Assembly: GCF_900102165.1 (NCBI RefSeq)
Contig: NZ_FNBD01000001.1
Coordinates: 334,421-398,420, forward strand
Source of the DNA: Cellulophaga baltica
GTDB taxonomy: Bacteria > Bacteroidota > Bacteroidia > Flavobacteriales > Flavobacteriaceae
Direction of reading: 5' to 3'
Length of the DNA stretch: 64,000 bases
The notes below the pieces were generated by a model. It was not told where the DNA came from. It worked only from the letters and a program-made list of their open reading frames with translations, and made no database searches. This document shows, piece after piece, positions 8,520 through 19,268 of this stretch; the first letter of the stretch is position 1, and each line of letters begins with the position of its first letter. Made by a program: the position numbers and the translations under genes.

Positions 8520-10097
8520 ATGGCATCTAAAAAGACTTTTAAACTTGGGGAAGACTGGCTTACTGCAAGCATCACACTTTCTATTGCAAAAGGAGAAACC
8601 CCTATCGAACTCTCCAAGAGTACAAGAGAAAAAATAAATGCAAGTGCTCAAATCGTAGCCAATATTGTAGCAAAAGGTAAAGCTGTATATGGTATAAATA
8701 CAGGGTTTGGACCGCTTTGCACTACCAAAATCTCAAAAGAAGAAACCAAAGTTTTGCAATCCAATATTTTGAAAAGTCATAGTGTAGGAGTTGGCAACCC
8801 CATTGCTACAGATATTGCAAAGTTGATGTTAATTTTAAAAGCACAGTCTTTAGCCAAAGGGTATTCTGGTATTTCAGAAACTACGTTAGATCGGATCCTT
8901 TGGCATATAGACCATGATGCCATTCCTATTGTGCCATCACAAGGTTCTGTTGGTGCCTCGGGAGATTTAGCACCTTTATCTCATTTATTCTTACCCTTAA
9001 TTGGTTTAGGGAAAGTAAACTACAAGGGGATTGAAATTGAAACCTGTGAACTCTTTAAGCAAACAGGTCTAGCAGCTATAGATCTTGGACCAAAAGAAGG
9101 TTTAGCGCTGATTAATGGAACACAGTTTATTGCTGCACATGCCGTAAAGGTCGTAGAGAAGTTACACAGTTGCCTTTCTCAAGCAGATATTATTGGCGCC
9201 ATGATGATTGAAGGTTTGCAAGGTTCTGTAAAACCATTCTTTAATGAATTACATGCCTTACGCCCCTATAAAGGAAACATTCACGTAGCAAAACGTATCA
9301 AACGATTGTTAAAAGGCTCTGAGATTATGGAGGATCATATTGATTGTGATCGGGTTCAAGACCCCTACTCTTTACGTTGTATGCCTCAGGTACATGGCGC
9401 TTCAAGAAATGCTTGGTTGCATTTAAAAGAATTGGTAGAAGTTGAATTAAATTCTGTGACGGATAACCCTATAATTATAGATGAAGAATTGACCATTAGC
9501 GGAGGTAATTTTCACGGTCAACCTTTAGCTATGGCCTTAGACTATGCATGTTTAGCAGCTTCGGAACTAGGAAATATTTCTGATCGAAGAATTTATTTGG
9601 CCTTAGAAGGCAATAGTCCTGGTATACCTAAACTGTTAATGAAAGAAACCGGCATCAATTCTGGTTATATGATTTTACAGTATACCACTGCAGCTTTAGC
9701 CAGTGAGAATAAAGGTTTATGTTTTCCTTCTAGTGCAGATAGTATCCCTACGTCATTAGGACAAGAAGATCATGTAAGCATGGGATCTATTGGCGGTAGA
9801 AAAGCATTGCAAGTTCTTGACAATGTAGAAAAAATATTGGCTATAGAATTATTGACTGCAGCACAAGCTTTTGAATTTAGAAAACCGATGAAATCAGGGA
9901 TCTTTTTAGAGGCAATACATACCGCTATTCGTGAAAAAGTAGCTTTTGCAGATAAGGATCGTGTTTTTTCTGATGATATAGAAAAAGGAATTCAAATGAT
10001 TAAAGACCAAACCATTATTCACGTTATTGATCACATCAGCGAAAAAGAAGGGATCTCTCTAAAAACGAAATTCACGCATGAATTTGAAGTATATTAA
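8520..10097 (+). CDS. hutH: Histidine ammonia-lyase
   Basis: 525 residues. The Ala-Ser-Gly triplet that cyclises into the MIO electrophile is at 146-148 within GSVGASGDLAPLSHL. Other family signatures are YGINTGFGPL near 57 and LINGTQF in the centre. The enzyme removes ammonia from L-histidine to give trans-urocanate, the first step of histidine breakdown in the cytoplasm. It heads a four-gene operon in the order hutH-hutI-hutU-hutG that completes the pathway to glutamate. Divergent from the LysR regulator. Confidence 0.96.
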   Translation: MASKKTFKLGEDWLTASITLSIAKGETPIELSKSTREKINASAQIVANIVAKGKAVYGINTGFGPLCTTKISKEETKVLQSNILKSHSVGVGNPIATDIAKLMLILKAQSLAKGYSGISETTLDRILWHIDHDAIPIVPSQGSVGASGDLAPLSHLFLPLIGLGKVNYKGIEIETCELFKQTGLAAIDLGPKEGLALINGTQFIAAHAVKVVEKLHSCLSQADIIGAMMIEGLQGSVKPFFNELHALRPYKGNIHVAKRIKRLLKGSEIMEDHIDCDRVQDPYSLRCMPQVHGASRNAWLHLKELVEVELNSVTDNPIIIDEELTISGGNFHGQPLAMALDYACLAASELGNISDRRIYLALEGNSPGIPKLLMKETGINSGYMILQYTTAALASENKGLCFPSSADSIPTSLGQEDHVSMGSIGGRKALQVLDNVEKILAIELLTAAQAFEFRKPMKSGIFLEAIHTAIREKVAFADKDRVFSDDIEKGIQMIKDQTIIHVIDHISEKEGISLKTKFTHEFEVY

Positions 10098-10138
10098 AAC
10101 AGCCTTTCATTGCCCTGAAATTTAATAAAATACTATCC

Positions 10139-11398
10139 ATGAAAAAATTGAAACTTATAGGTCCCTTTAAACAATTAATTACCATGACAGGCTTGCCCTT
10201 AAAAGGTGCTTTGTCTGATGCGCAGCTTGTCATCATTGATGATGCAGGAATGCTGATAGAAGACGGAAAAATAAAAACCATAGGATTGTTTAAAAATATG
10301 GCAGTAGACGCAGATAATGCAACAACAGAGATTACAACTCTGCAAGGAGATCATGTGTGCTTACCAGGTTTTATAGATGCCCATACACATATTTGTTTTG
10401 GTGGTTCTAGAGCTAAAGATTATGCCATGCGTAATGCAGGCAAGACCTATTTAGAAATTGCTAAAGCAGGCGGTGGGATATGGGACACTGTAACACAAAC
10501 GCGTAAGGCATCTACCGAAGAATTGATTAAAAAAACCATTAAAAGAAGCAAACAACATTTGAAAAATGGGGTTACCACGCTAGAAGTAAAAAGTGGCTAT
10601 GGCTTATCTGTTTCCGAAGAATTAAAAATGCTCCGTGCTATTAAAACTACGAATGCACAAACTCCACTAGATCTTGTACCTACTTGCTTGGCGGCACATA
10701 TGAAACCAAAAGATTTCTTGGGGACAAATACAGCATATTTAGAAGAAATAAGCAGCACCCTTTTCCCCATTTTAAAAGAAGAAAATTTAAGCCATAGAAT
10801 AGATGCTTTTATAGAAGAAAGTGCTTTTTCTAAAGAAGAGATCAGGCCTTACTTTAAAAAAGCTAAAGAGATGGATTTTGACATTACCGTACATGCTGAT
10901 CAATTCTCTACAGATGGTAGTGCCGTTGCAGTAGAATTTGGAGCCCTTAGTGCCGATCATTTGGAAGCTTCTACCGATAAAGAAATAGAACTACTTTCAA
11001 AAAGCAATGTAATTGCCACCGCCCTTCCCGGTGCTTCTATAGGTTTAGGCTGTGCTTTTACACCTGCCCGAAAATTATTGGACGCAGGTTGTTCCGTAGC
11101 CATTGCTAGCGATCACAATCCCGGTTCTGCTCCTATGGGCGATTTGCTAACCCAAGCTGCAATTCTTCAAACGTTTGAAAAACTGAGTAATGCCGAAGTA
11201 TTAGCAGGAATCACTTATCGTGCCGCAGCTGCCTTAAACCTAACAGACCGCGGGCAATTAAAAGAGGGGTTACTAGCAGATTTTATACTGTTTCATACCA
11301 ATGATTACAACGAAATTTTATACAACCAAGGTTCTTTTAAACCTTGTATGGTTTTTAAAAATGGTGCCTTAATATTCGATAAACATAAAACACATTAA
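10139..11398 (+). CDS. hutI: Imidazolonepropionase
   Basis: 419 residues of the amidohydrolase fold. The metal-binding HxH is at 82-84 in DAHTHICFGG. The YGLS segment after EVKSG, VHADQF in the second half, and SDHNPGSAP near the end are HutI hallmarks. It hydrolyses 4-imidazolone-5-propanoate to N-formimidoyl-L-glutamate using zinc or iron. It lies 41 bp after hutH and one base before hutU, so it is co-transcribed with them. Gene order places the third enzymatic step before the second-step gene hutU, which is common in flavobacteria. Confidence 0.95.
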   Translation: MKKLKLIGPFKQLITMTGLPLKGALSDAQLVIIDDAGMLIEDGKIKTIGLFKNMAVDADNATTEITTLQGDHVCLPGFIDAHTHICFGGSRAKDYAMRNAGKTYLEIAKAGGGIWDTVTQTRKASTEELIKKTIKRSKQHLKNGVTTLEVKSGYGLSVSEELKMLRAIKTTNAQTPLDLVPTCLAAHMKPKDFLGTNTAYLEEISSTLFPILKEENLSHRIDAFIEESAFSKEEIRPYFKKAKEMDFDITVHADQFSTDGSAVAVEFGALSADHLEASTDKEIELLSKSNVIATALPGASIGLGCAFTPARKLLDAGCSVAIASDHNPGSAPMGDLLTQAAILQTFEKLSNAEVLAGITYRAAAALNLTDRGQLKEGLLADFILFHTNDYNEILYNQGSFKPCMVFKNGALIFDKHKTH

Positions 11399-11399
11399 G

Positions 11400-13400
11400 A
11401 TGACATTTAAAGAACAAATTCTTCAAGGCCTTCCGAATGAATTACCTTCTAAAAAAGAATATAATTCGGCCCTTAGTCACGCTCCAAAAAGAAAAGATAT
11501 TCTTTCTTCTGAAGAAAAGCTATTAGCCATAAAAAATGCTTTACGTTATTTTCCAAAAGCTTGGCATCGAGAATTGGCCCAAGAATTTGCCTTTGAATTG
11601 TCTACATACGGAAGAATCTACATGCATCGGTTTAAGCCCGAATATACCATGTACGCGAGGCCCATTGATGAATATCCCCATACCTCAACACAAGCTGCAG
11701 GAATCATGTTAATGATTCAAAACAATCTAGATCCTGCCGTAGCGCAACATCCTGAAGAACTAATTACCTACGGTGGCAATGGCGCTGTTTTTCAAAACTG
11801 GGCACAATACATTTTAACCATGCAGTATTTGGCTACCATGAACAATGAACAAACCCTTCATATGTATTCTGGCCACCCGATGGGGCTTTTCCCATCTTCT
11901 ACAGAAGCACCAAGAGTTGTAGCCACCAATGGTATGATGATTCCTAATTATTCCAAACCAGACGATTGGGAAAAATACAATGCCTTAGGCGTTACACAAT
12001 ATGGTCAAATGACTGCAGGCTCTTATATGTATATTGGACCACAAGGTATTGTTCACGGTACCACCATTACCGTCATGAATGCTTTTAGAAAAGTGCTGAA
12101 GGCTGATGAAAATCCGGCTGGGAAAATATTTTTAACGGCAGGATTAGGCGGCATGAGTGGCGCACAACCAAAAGCAGGAACCATTGCTGGCTGCATTACC
12201 ATCTGCGCAGAAGTAAATGCTTCTGCTGCAAAAAAGAGACATGAACAAGGCTGGGTAGATGTTCTGATAACCAATTTAGATGATTTGGTGACTAGAACTA
12301 AACAAGCACAAGAAGAAAAAGAAGTGGTTTCCATTGCGTTTATAGGTAATATTGTTGCTGTTTGGGAACGATTTTATGACGAAAACATATTTATTCATCT
12401 TGGATCTGATCAAACCTCATTGCATAACCCGTGGGCAGGCGGGTATTATCCAGTAGCTAATTCTTTTGAAGAGACCAATGAACTCATGGTCGTTAATCCT
12501 AAGCTTTTTAAAGAAAAGGTTCAAAAATCATTGCGAAGACAAATTGATGCTATTAATAAACACACCGCAAAAGGAACTTATTTTTTTGATTACGGCAATG
12601 CTTTTCTACTGGAAGCTTCTAGAGCGGGTGCCGCAGTTATGGCCAAAAACGGAATCGATTTTAGGTATCCTTCTTATGTGCAAGATATTTTAGGACCCAT
12701 GTGTTTTGATTATGGTTTTGGACCTTTTAGATGGGTGTGTACTTCTGGCAATCCAACCGATCTACAAAAAACAGATGCCATCGCTCAGCAGGTTTTAGAA
12801 GACATAAAGAACACAGCTCCTGCAGAAATTCAACAACAATTACAAGACAATATTACTTGGATCAAAGAGGCTAACAACAATAATCTTGTAGTAGGATCCC
12901 AAGCTAGAATTTTATACGCAGATGCGGAGGGGAGATCAAAAATAGCGGATGCTTTTAATACCGCTATTTCATCTGGAGAAATTTCTGCCCCCATTGTTTT
13001 AGGAAGAGACCATCATGATGTGAGTGGTACAGATTCCCCCTTTAGAGAAACCAGTAATATTTATGACGGCAGCAAATTCACAGCAGATATGGCCATACAA
13101 AACGTTATTGGCGATAGTTTTAGAGGTGCCACTTGGGTTTCTATTCATAATGGCGGTGGTGTTGGCTGGGGCGAAGTTATCAATGGAGGATTTGGAATGG
13201 TCATAGATGGTTCTAAGGAAGCTGCTAAACGTTTAAAAAGCATGATTTTCTATGATGTTACCAACGGCATTGCCAGAAGAGGTTGGGCTAGAAATAATGA
13301 AGCCTTGTTTGCCATTCAACGAGAAATGGATAGAAATCCTGAATTAAGAGTCACATTGCCTAACTTAGTAGATGACAACCTACTTAAGAATTTATATTAA
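11400..13400 (+). CDS. hutU: Urocanate hydratase
   Basis: 666 residues, longer than the roughly 556-residue enterobacterial enzyme but usual for Bacteroidetes. Recognisable pieces are TYGGNGAVFQNWAQY, MYSGHPMGLFPS, TAGLGGMSGAQPKA (NAD-binding) and GRDHHDVSGTDSPFRET. HutU uses NAD+ as an electrophile to add water to urocanate, giving imidazolonepropionate. Spacing of one base to hutI and five to hutG shows tight operon packing. The extra length is spread along the chain rather than added as a domain at one end. Confidence 0.95.
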   Translation: MTFKEQILQGLPNELPSKKEYNSALSHAPKRKDILSSEEKLLAIKNALRYFPKAWHRELAQEFAFELSTYGRIYMHRFKPEYTMYARPIDEYPHTSTQAAGIMLMIQNNLDPAVAQHPEELITYGGNGAVFQNWAQYILTMQYLATMNNEQTLHMYSGHPMGLFPSSTEAPRVVATNGMMIPNYSKPDDWEKYNALGVTQYGQMTAGSYMYIGPQGIVHGTTITVMNAFRKVLKADENPAGKIFLTAGLGGMSGAQPKAGTIAGCITICAEVNASAAKKRHEQGWVDVLITNLDDLVTRTKQAQEEKEVVSIAFIGNIVAVWERFYDENIFIHLGSDQTSLHNPWAGGYYPVANSFEETNELMVVNPKLFKEKVQKSLRRQIDAINKHTAKGTYFFDYGNAFLLEASRAGAAVMAKNGIDFRYPSYVQDILGPMCFDYGFGPFRWVCTSGNPTDLQKTDAIAQQVLEDIKNTAPAEIQQQLQDNITWIKEANNNNLVVGSQARILYADAEGRSKIADAFNTAISSGEISAPIVLGRDHHDVSGTDSPFRETSNIYDGSKFTADMAIQNVIGDSFRGATWVSIHNGGGVGWGEVINGGFGMVIDGSKEAAKRLKSMIFYDVTNGIARRGWARNNEALFAIQREMDRNPELRVTLPNLVDDNLLKNLY

Positions 13401-13405
13401 TACAT

Positions 13406-14359
13406 ATGCTGGCATACAAAAAAACACCCCCCGAATTATGGTCTGGTAGAACCTCTGAACAAAAACTTTACCTGCACGAAAAAGTACACTGTGGTACTAT
13501 TGATGAAATTGAAATAGCGGAAAATCAAAAAACAATTGTCTTATTAGGCTATGCGTGTGATGAAGGTGTAAAAAGAAATCAAGGTAGAATTGGCGCCGTA
13601 AATGGCCCAGACACTATCCGGCAATCCTTAGGAAAATTTCCAAACCATTTAGAGGATGATTTTCAATTTATAGATTGCGGTACAATTCTATGCCCAGAGG
13701 GTAAAATGGAGCAAGCCCAAGAAGATTTATCTCAAACCATAGCGCAATTACTATCCTTGAATACGTTCCCTATTGTATTGGGTGGCGGACATGATATTGC
13801 TTTCGGGCATTACCAAGGCATAAAAAAACACTTAGGAAATAAAAAAATTGGGATTATAAATTTTGATGCACATTTTGATTTAAGATTGAATACTCCTGGG
13901 AATACTTCTGGCACTCCGTTTTATCAGATTGCACAAGAATGCCAAAAAGAAGGTGCCGTTTTCAATTATATGTGTTTAGGCGTTCGCAGAGATGCAAATG
14001 ATAAAACATTATTTGAAACAGCCGATTCTTTAAACGTAAAATATCTAGAAACGGCACATTTTAACATGCACTATCTAGAGCACGTGCAACTCATCTTAAT
14101 GCAATTTATCGAAGATGTAGATCATGTCTATACTACCCTAGATTTAGACGGATTTTCATCTGCCTATGCTCCAGGAGTCAGTGCACCTTCGCCCATGGGT
14201 TTTGCCCCCAATATTGTATTGGAAAGCCTCAGAGTAATTATGGATAGTAAAAAACTAATTAGCCTAGATATTGCAGAAATGAACCCTACCTATGATAGCG
14301 ATGGACAAACGGCTAAATTAGCCGCTTCACTAGTGCACTATGTGATGCATCACAAATAA
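13406..14359 (+). CDS. hutG: Formimidoylglutamase
   Basis: 317 residues of the arginase/ureohydrolase fold. The manganese-binding clusters are GGGHDIAFGH, NFDAHFDLR and TLDLDGFSS. The enzyme releases formamide from N-formimidoylglutamate to yield glutamate, finishing the short route of histidine catabolism. It is the last gene of the hut operon. The convergent homogentisate dioxygenase gene ends four bases away, and no terminator hairpin could be seen between them. Confidence 0.93.
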   Translation: MLAYKKTPPELWSGRTSEQKLYLHEKVHCGTIDEIEIAENQKTIVLLGYACDEGVKRNQGRIGAVNGPDTIRQSLGKFPNHLEDDFQFIDCGTILCPEGKMEQAQEDLSQTIAQLLSLNTFPIVLGGGHDIAFGHYQGIKKHLGNKKIGIINFDAHFDLRLNTPGNTSGTPFYQIAQECQKEGAVFNYMCLGVRRDANDKTLFETADSLNVKYLETAHFNMHYLEHVQLILMQFIEDVDHVYTTLDLDGFSSAYAPGVSAPSPMGFAPNIVLESLRVIMDSKKLISLDIAEMNPTYDSDGQTAKLAASLVHYVMHHK

Positions 14360-14363
14360 CAAC

Positions 14364-15521
<1,158 letters not shown>

Positions 15522-15704
15522 CTTAGAATATCTTTTATTTATCTCTATAAAATTACGACATTTTTAAAACAAAAGAAGGCTATTTTCCTTCATTTCATAA
15601 CAGTAATCTACTTTATTGGCTTACGAAGCAATAATTAAATGAACTGCGTCAATGCATCCAGAGAAGAAAATAGAACTTGCTACATCAAATTAAAAACAAT
15701 AATC

Positions 15705-16016
15705 ATGGAAAAGAGCAGAAATAAAGACGTCGTAGCAACAAAAAAATACAATTCTAACGTAACTGAAGATGATTTACAAGCGTTAGGAAAAAAAGGTCTA
15801 AGCATGGATACGGGAGATGATTCGCTATTACAAGACCGAAAAGACCGCATTGATTTTTCTGGTGAAGACCTAGATGTCCCAGGAAGACATGAAGTAAATT
15901 TAACCCCTAATCTAGGCTTAAAAGATGAGGAAAACAGTCTTTTTGGGCAAGGAGGAGATGATAAAGAGAACCTTGAAGAGTCTAAGGGTGATACTTTTGA
16001 TAGATCTGGCAAATAA
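15705..16016 (+). CDS. Small acidic hypothetical protein
   Basis: 103 residues starting at MEKSRNKD. The frame is open 22 codons upstream but that part is cysteine-bearing and unlike the rest, so the inner ATG is preferred. The protein is rich in D, E, K, G and S, has no membrane segment and no cysteine, and looks intrinsically disordered (GDDSLLQDRKDRIDFSGEDL). Similar short hydrophilic proteins occur in flavobacteria as stress-associated or unknown genes, but I do not recognise a named family. It stands alone on the plus strand between two minus-strand genes. Confidence 0.6.
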   Translation: MEKSRNKDVVATKKYNSNVTEDDLQALGKKGLSMDTGDDSLLQDRKDRIDFSGEDLDVPGRHEVNLTPNLGLKDEENSLFGQGGDDKENLEESKGDTFDRSGK

Positions 16017-16050
16017 GGTTAAAAGTCTAATACATACGTGAGGATAGGTG

Positions 16051-16638
16051 TTAGTTGGTTTTGCACATTCCGAGTTTAACAACACCTATTCCTTTCTCGT
16101 TTAAAAAACGTAAATCAACAAAAAAATAATTTCCCATCATAAGATTAAAATCGGGGGACTTATCATTCGACTGTTTTGGAGATTTCACTTGAGCTCCGTT
16201 ATCCTTAAAAACATAAATTGTTAGGTGTTTTTGCTGATATATTCTCATCCTAAAGGTAATTTCATTAATAGGAAGGCCCGTTATTATATACTTATAATCA
16301 CTGTCGCGATAGTTGAAAGTTGTCGTTAATTGAGATGAAAACTTAGACACGTCTTTATTCTTATAATATTTTCCTTTGAAATCAAAAGGTTCTATACTTA
16401 AATAGAGTTCATCGTTGTAAGAACTTAACTCCTTATCATACAAATCTACCTCAACATTTTCTCGAAACATAAACCCCTCCACATTGACCTGATCAAAATC
16501 AATAGTAAATGATTCTTGATTCTTCAAAAAATGGGTGAGTTTACGTGCTGCATTTCTCTTTTCAGTCTTCGAAAAAAGTTTATAGATTACAAATACAACT
16601 ACAATTATTAGTGATATTATTAGTTTCTCCATGGCCAC
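16051..16638 (-). CDS. Hypothetical protein with N-terminal membrane anchor
   Basis: 195 residues beginning with a hydrophobic helix at about 5-19 followed by a basic stretch. The remainder is a soluble domain rich in beta-prone residues (INEITFRMRIYQQKHLTIYVF). No catalytic motif or known family could be recognised. The predicted form is a single-pass protein whose domain faces the periplasm or the cytoplasm depending on helix orientation. It is the only gene between the acidic protein and the DUF3592 gene, with no tight spacing to either. Confidence 0.55.
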   Translation of the reverse strand: MAMEKLIISLIIVVVFVIYKLFSKTEKRNAARKLTHFLKNQESFTIDFDQVNVEGFMFRENVEVDLYDKELSSYNDELYLSIEPFDFKGKYYKNKDVSKFSSQLTTTFNYRDSDYKYIITGLPINEITFRMRIYQQKHLTIYVFKDNGAQVKSPKQSNDKSPDFNLMMGNYFFVDLRFLNEKGIGVVKLGMCKTN

Positions 16639-16853
16639 TCAGTGTTGTCTCGATAATTTAAAGTTATTTTAAAAAAATAATCTTGCAGACTATTTCCACA
16701 ATATCTCAAGACTAAAATATGGAGAATTCAACTCGCTGCATTGTAAAGCCCCTGACTTAGTGGAACAAGAAAGATTAAAAAAGCTACATTCTACTCAAAA
16801 TATGAAAATAGTATGGGCACGAGTTTAATATCCGCAGGAAATGTAGGATATCA

Positions 16854-17321
16854 TCACTTAGAAGTTAAATTAGTGATAACATCATAAAGTGCATTCCAAA
16901 CAAAAATTATTCCCGGAGCCGTAAAAACTATTCCAAACAAACCAAATAAAAGTGTTAAGCCCCACATATCTAAGAAAAAGCTGGCAATGCGAGCTTCGTT
17001 ACTTCTTCCTGTAATATAGCGTACTTCAACTTCGTCTCCTATTCTATCTGTAGTAAAAGAACTTGAACTGGAAGAGCGAATATAAACATTTGCCCCTCTG
17101 TTATCAACGAACAACACTTGAGTGTACCTAGTATCAGAAGAACTATCACTAGTATTTGTATTATAGGCTACCTCAAAGCCGCTTATATATCCTGTTGTAA
17201 GTTCTGAATTTTGAATAAAATTTACCGTTTCAATAGTACGACTTATAGCAAAATAAAGAAATGTACCACCGGCAAGTAAAATTAAGCAGAATACACTGGT
17301 AGCTACTACGTCTCCTTTCAT
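16854..17321 (-). CDS. DUF3592-like membrane protein
   Basis: 155 residues with an N-terminal helix (about 8-28) and a C-terminal pair of hydrophobic segments (about 115-145). Between them is a beta-rich external domain containing VEVRYITGRSNEARI, the signature of DUF3592 proteins. The serine-rich stretch of about six serines (80-86) is a local low-complexity loop. Function of the family is unknown. A membrane-peptide remnant at 17373-17459 on the same strand, upstream of this gene, could derive from a related small protein. Confidence 0.65.
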   Translation of the reverse strand: MKGDVVATSVFCLILLAGGTFLYFAISRTIETVNFIQNSELTTGYISGFEVAYNTNTSDSSSDTRYTQVLFVDNRGANVYIRSSSSSSFTTDRIGDEVEVRYITGRSNEARIASFFLDMWGLTLLFGLFGIVFTAPGIIFVWNALYDVITNLTSK

Positions 17322-17566
17322 TTAAAGTTGAATTTATTATTCCCGATTAAGAAAAGCTTTTTTTGTGAATGACTACTTTGAACAAGTGCGCACAGCAAAA
17401 TTATTTGCTCCATACAAAATTATAAAGCCCGCTAAAAATAAAATAATTCCACATACTTCCTATACTTTATTGGTCTTTCACGTCTGAAAGCTAGTGAATT
17501 TTCTACGAAACTTAGGTTGTCGTCAAATTAAGGAAAGGAAATTATAATAAATTTTAAGGAGTAGAA
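17322..17566. other. Gene-poor spacer upstream of the DUF3592 gene
   Basis: No complete gene is visible here. On the minus strand 17373-17459 encodes a 28-residue stop-bounded hydrophobic stretch (CGIILFLAGFIILYG) without a start codon, possibly a remnant of a membrane protein. The remaining sequence shows no further supported feature; the adjacent candidate small RNA starts at about 17567. Confidence 0.4.
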
Positions 17567-17668
17567 ACAAAAAAAGCCTCCCAAATAGGAAAGCCTTTCA
17601 TCGGTTTCATATTCTTTACACAAAGAATAATTTACCACAACTTGTACTTTTTACAAAGCACAACACAA
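17567..17668 (-). ncRNA. Candidate small RNA downstream of the NADH dehydrogenase gene
   Basis: A roughly 100-nt minus-strand transcription unit lies outside any gene. A promoter (TTG, 21 bases, TATATTTG) precedes it and a hairpin with a T run closes it. Inside are two more hairpins: CTTTGTA with TACAAG (one bulge), and ATTCTTT-GTGT-AAAGAAT (perfect 7 bp). No SRP, 6S, tmRNA or RNase P signature is present. An 18-codon frame beginning at an internal ATG exists but overlaps the terminator and is not convincing. The identity is unknown; existence is inferred from promoter, structure and terminator together. Confidence 0.5.
17569..17598 (-). terminator. Terminator of the candidate small RNA
   Basis: On the minus strand AAAGGCTTTCC, a TATTT loop and GGGAGGCTTT pair over ten positions with one bulged G and some G-T pairs, followed directly by a T run. 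It could also end transcripts reading through from the upstream NADH dehydrogenase gene. Confidence 0.65.
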
Positions 17669-17673
17669 CTCTG

Positions 17674-17705
17674 CAAATATAGAAAAGGTTTTCTAGATAT
17701 TACAA
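17674..17705 (-). promoter_or_regulatory. Bacteroidetes-type promoter for the candidate small RNA
   Basis: Read on the minus strand, TTG (plus 17703-17705) is followed by 21 bases and then TATATTTG (plus 17674-17681). This fits the known Bacteroidetes form TTG-N17-23-TAnnTTTG. The predicted start is near 17667, inside an intergenic region with no downstream coding start close by. Confidence 0.55.
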
Positions 17706-17719
17706 CTTGTTAGACTTTT

Positions 17720-18997
17720 TTAGTCTTTTGTAGTATACGGGCGTACGATTAAACGCGCTGCTTTATCGTAGTTTATATAATTGTATGCCCAGTTAAAAAA
17801 TACAATCACTCGGTTTCTAAAACCTACCAGTGCCATTAAGTGCACAAACATCCAAATAAACCACGCTAGGAAGCCGCCAAATTTTAGTTTTTCTAAATCT
17901 ACTACCGCCTTATTTCTCCCCACGGTAGCCATCGTACCCTTATCATTATATTTAAAAGCCTTCAATGGCTTATTCGCTAAAAGATTTCGTAAATTCTTAG
18001 CTAAATTTTCTCCCTGCTGAATAGCGGGTTGTGCTACTTGCGGGTGCCCTTTAGGAAAATCTTCTGTCTCCATATAAGCAATATCTCCTATGGCAAAAAT
18101 GGCATCATAACCTTCTATTTGATTGTAGTTATTTACTTTATACCTGTTTAGTCGCTCCATTAAACTGTTGGCGTCAAAACCAGCAATAGCCGCTCCGGTT
18201 ACACCTGCCGACCATATAAAGTTTTTAGACTGCATGCTGGTTCCATCCTTGAGCGATACCGTTTCACCATCATAATTAGTTACTATCGTATTCAAATGAA
18301 TGTGTACGCCTAACTTATTAAGAAACTCCGTTGCTTTTTTAGATGCTGTCTCACTCATTGGAGGAAGCACTCTTGGCCCGCCTTCAAACAAATGAATTTG
18401 CATTTCTTTAATATCTAAATGCTTATAATCTTTAGGAAATACATTTTGTTTTAACTCTGCTAAAGCACCTGCCAACTCCACCCCCGTTGGTCCCGCTCCA
18501 ACGATACAAAAATTGAGCAGTGCTTTACGTTCTGCCTCGTCCAGAGTGTCATCTGCTTTCTCAAAATTCTGTAAAATTAAGCTTCGGATATTCAAGGCCT
18601 GAGGCACCGTTTTCATCGGCATCGCATTACTTGCGATAGTCTCATTATTAAAATAATTTGTTTTTGTTCCTGTTGCGATTATGAGATAATCAAAAGAAAT
18701 TACACCAATACTCGTAACTACTTCTTTTCTTACAGGATCTATTTTTTCTACTTCCGCCAAGCGGAAATAAAAATTATCGAGCTCTTTTAAAATTTTTCGT
18801 ATAGGATAAGCGATAGAATCTGGCTCAAGGCCGCTTGTTGATACCTGATATAATAAAGGCTGAAATGTATGATAATTATGACGGTCTATCATGACAATTT
18901 GTGCCTCTAAATCTTTTAGCTTTTTAACTAAAGATATTCCTGCAAAACCACCACCAATAACCACAATTCTTTTTTGATCTGTATTTGGAAGATTCAT
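17720..18997 (-). CDS. ndh: Type II NADH dehydrogenase
   Basis: 425 residues from the ATG at 18995-18997; six extra upstream residues are possible but the family begins near MNLPNTDQKRIVVIGGGFAG. The FAD dinucleotide-binding motif GGGFAG is at about 15-20 and the NADH-binding motif VGAGPTGVELAG near 160. A hydrophobic C-terminal segment (FLAWFIWMFVHLMALVGF) anchors the enzyme peripherally in the membrane. It passes electrons from NADH to quinone without pumping protons, feeding oxidases such as the cbb3 complex encoded further right. Transcribed alone, with the candidate small RNA just downstream. Confidence 0.9.
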   Translation of the reverse strand: MNLPNTDQKRIVVIGGGFAGISLVKKLKDLEAQIVMIDRHNYHTFQPLLYQVSTSGLEPDSIAYPIRKILKELDNFYFRLAEVEKIDPVRKEVVTSIGVISFDYLIIATGTKTNYFNNETIASNAMPMKTVPQALNIRSLILQNFEKADDTLDEAERKALLNFCIVGAGPTGVELAGALAELKQNVFPKDYKHLDIKEMQIHLFEGGPRVLPPMSETASKKATEFLNKLGVHIHLNTIVTNYDGETVSLKDGTSMQSKNFIWSAGVTGAAIAGFDANSLMERLNRYKVNNYNQIEGYDAIFAIGDIAYMETEDFPKGHPQVAQPAIQQGENLAKNLRNLLANKPLKAFKYNDKGTMATVGRNKAVVDLEKLKFGGFLAWFIWMFVHLMALVGFRNRVIVFFNWAYNYINYDKAARLIVRPYTTKD

Positions 18998-19268
18998 GAT
19001 CCTAATTTTTATCAAAATTAAGGATTCTGACGGGTTTCAACCTTTAATAAAAGTCTTGTAACAAATTTTTATGATGGCGCTATAAAAAGCTATTAATTAG
19101 GCCTAGAACATTTCTTTCAGGGTTTGGTATGTTCACTAGTTAAAAAGTCATTAAAAAAGTTAAACAACAGGAGCCATATTTTTTAACGAAATTAAAAGTC
19201 ACTAAGCGTGTATTCATAGCCCAAACTTTTGTTATACAGTACTTTTGCTATCAAACCTACCCAAGCTT

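Noticed and set aside
8435..8617. N-terminal extension of the LysR-family frame
   Set aside because: It overlaps hutH on the opposite strand and lacks protein-like character; the inner ATG gives a standard LysR start.
17373..17459. 28-residue hydrophobic stretch on the minus strand
   Set aside because: No start codon and bounded by stops; at most a remnant, not a gene.
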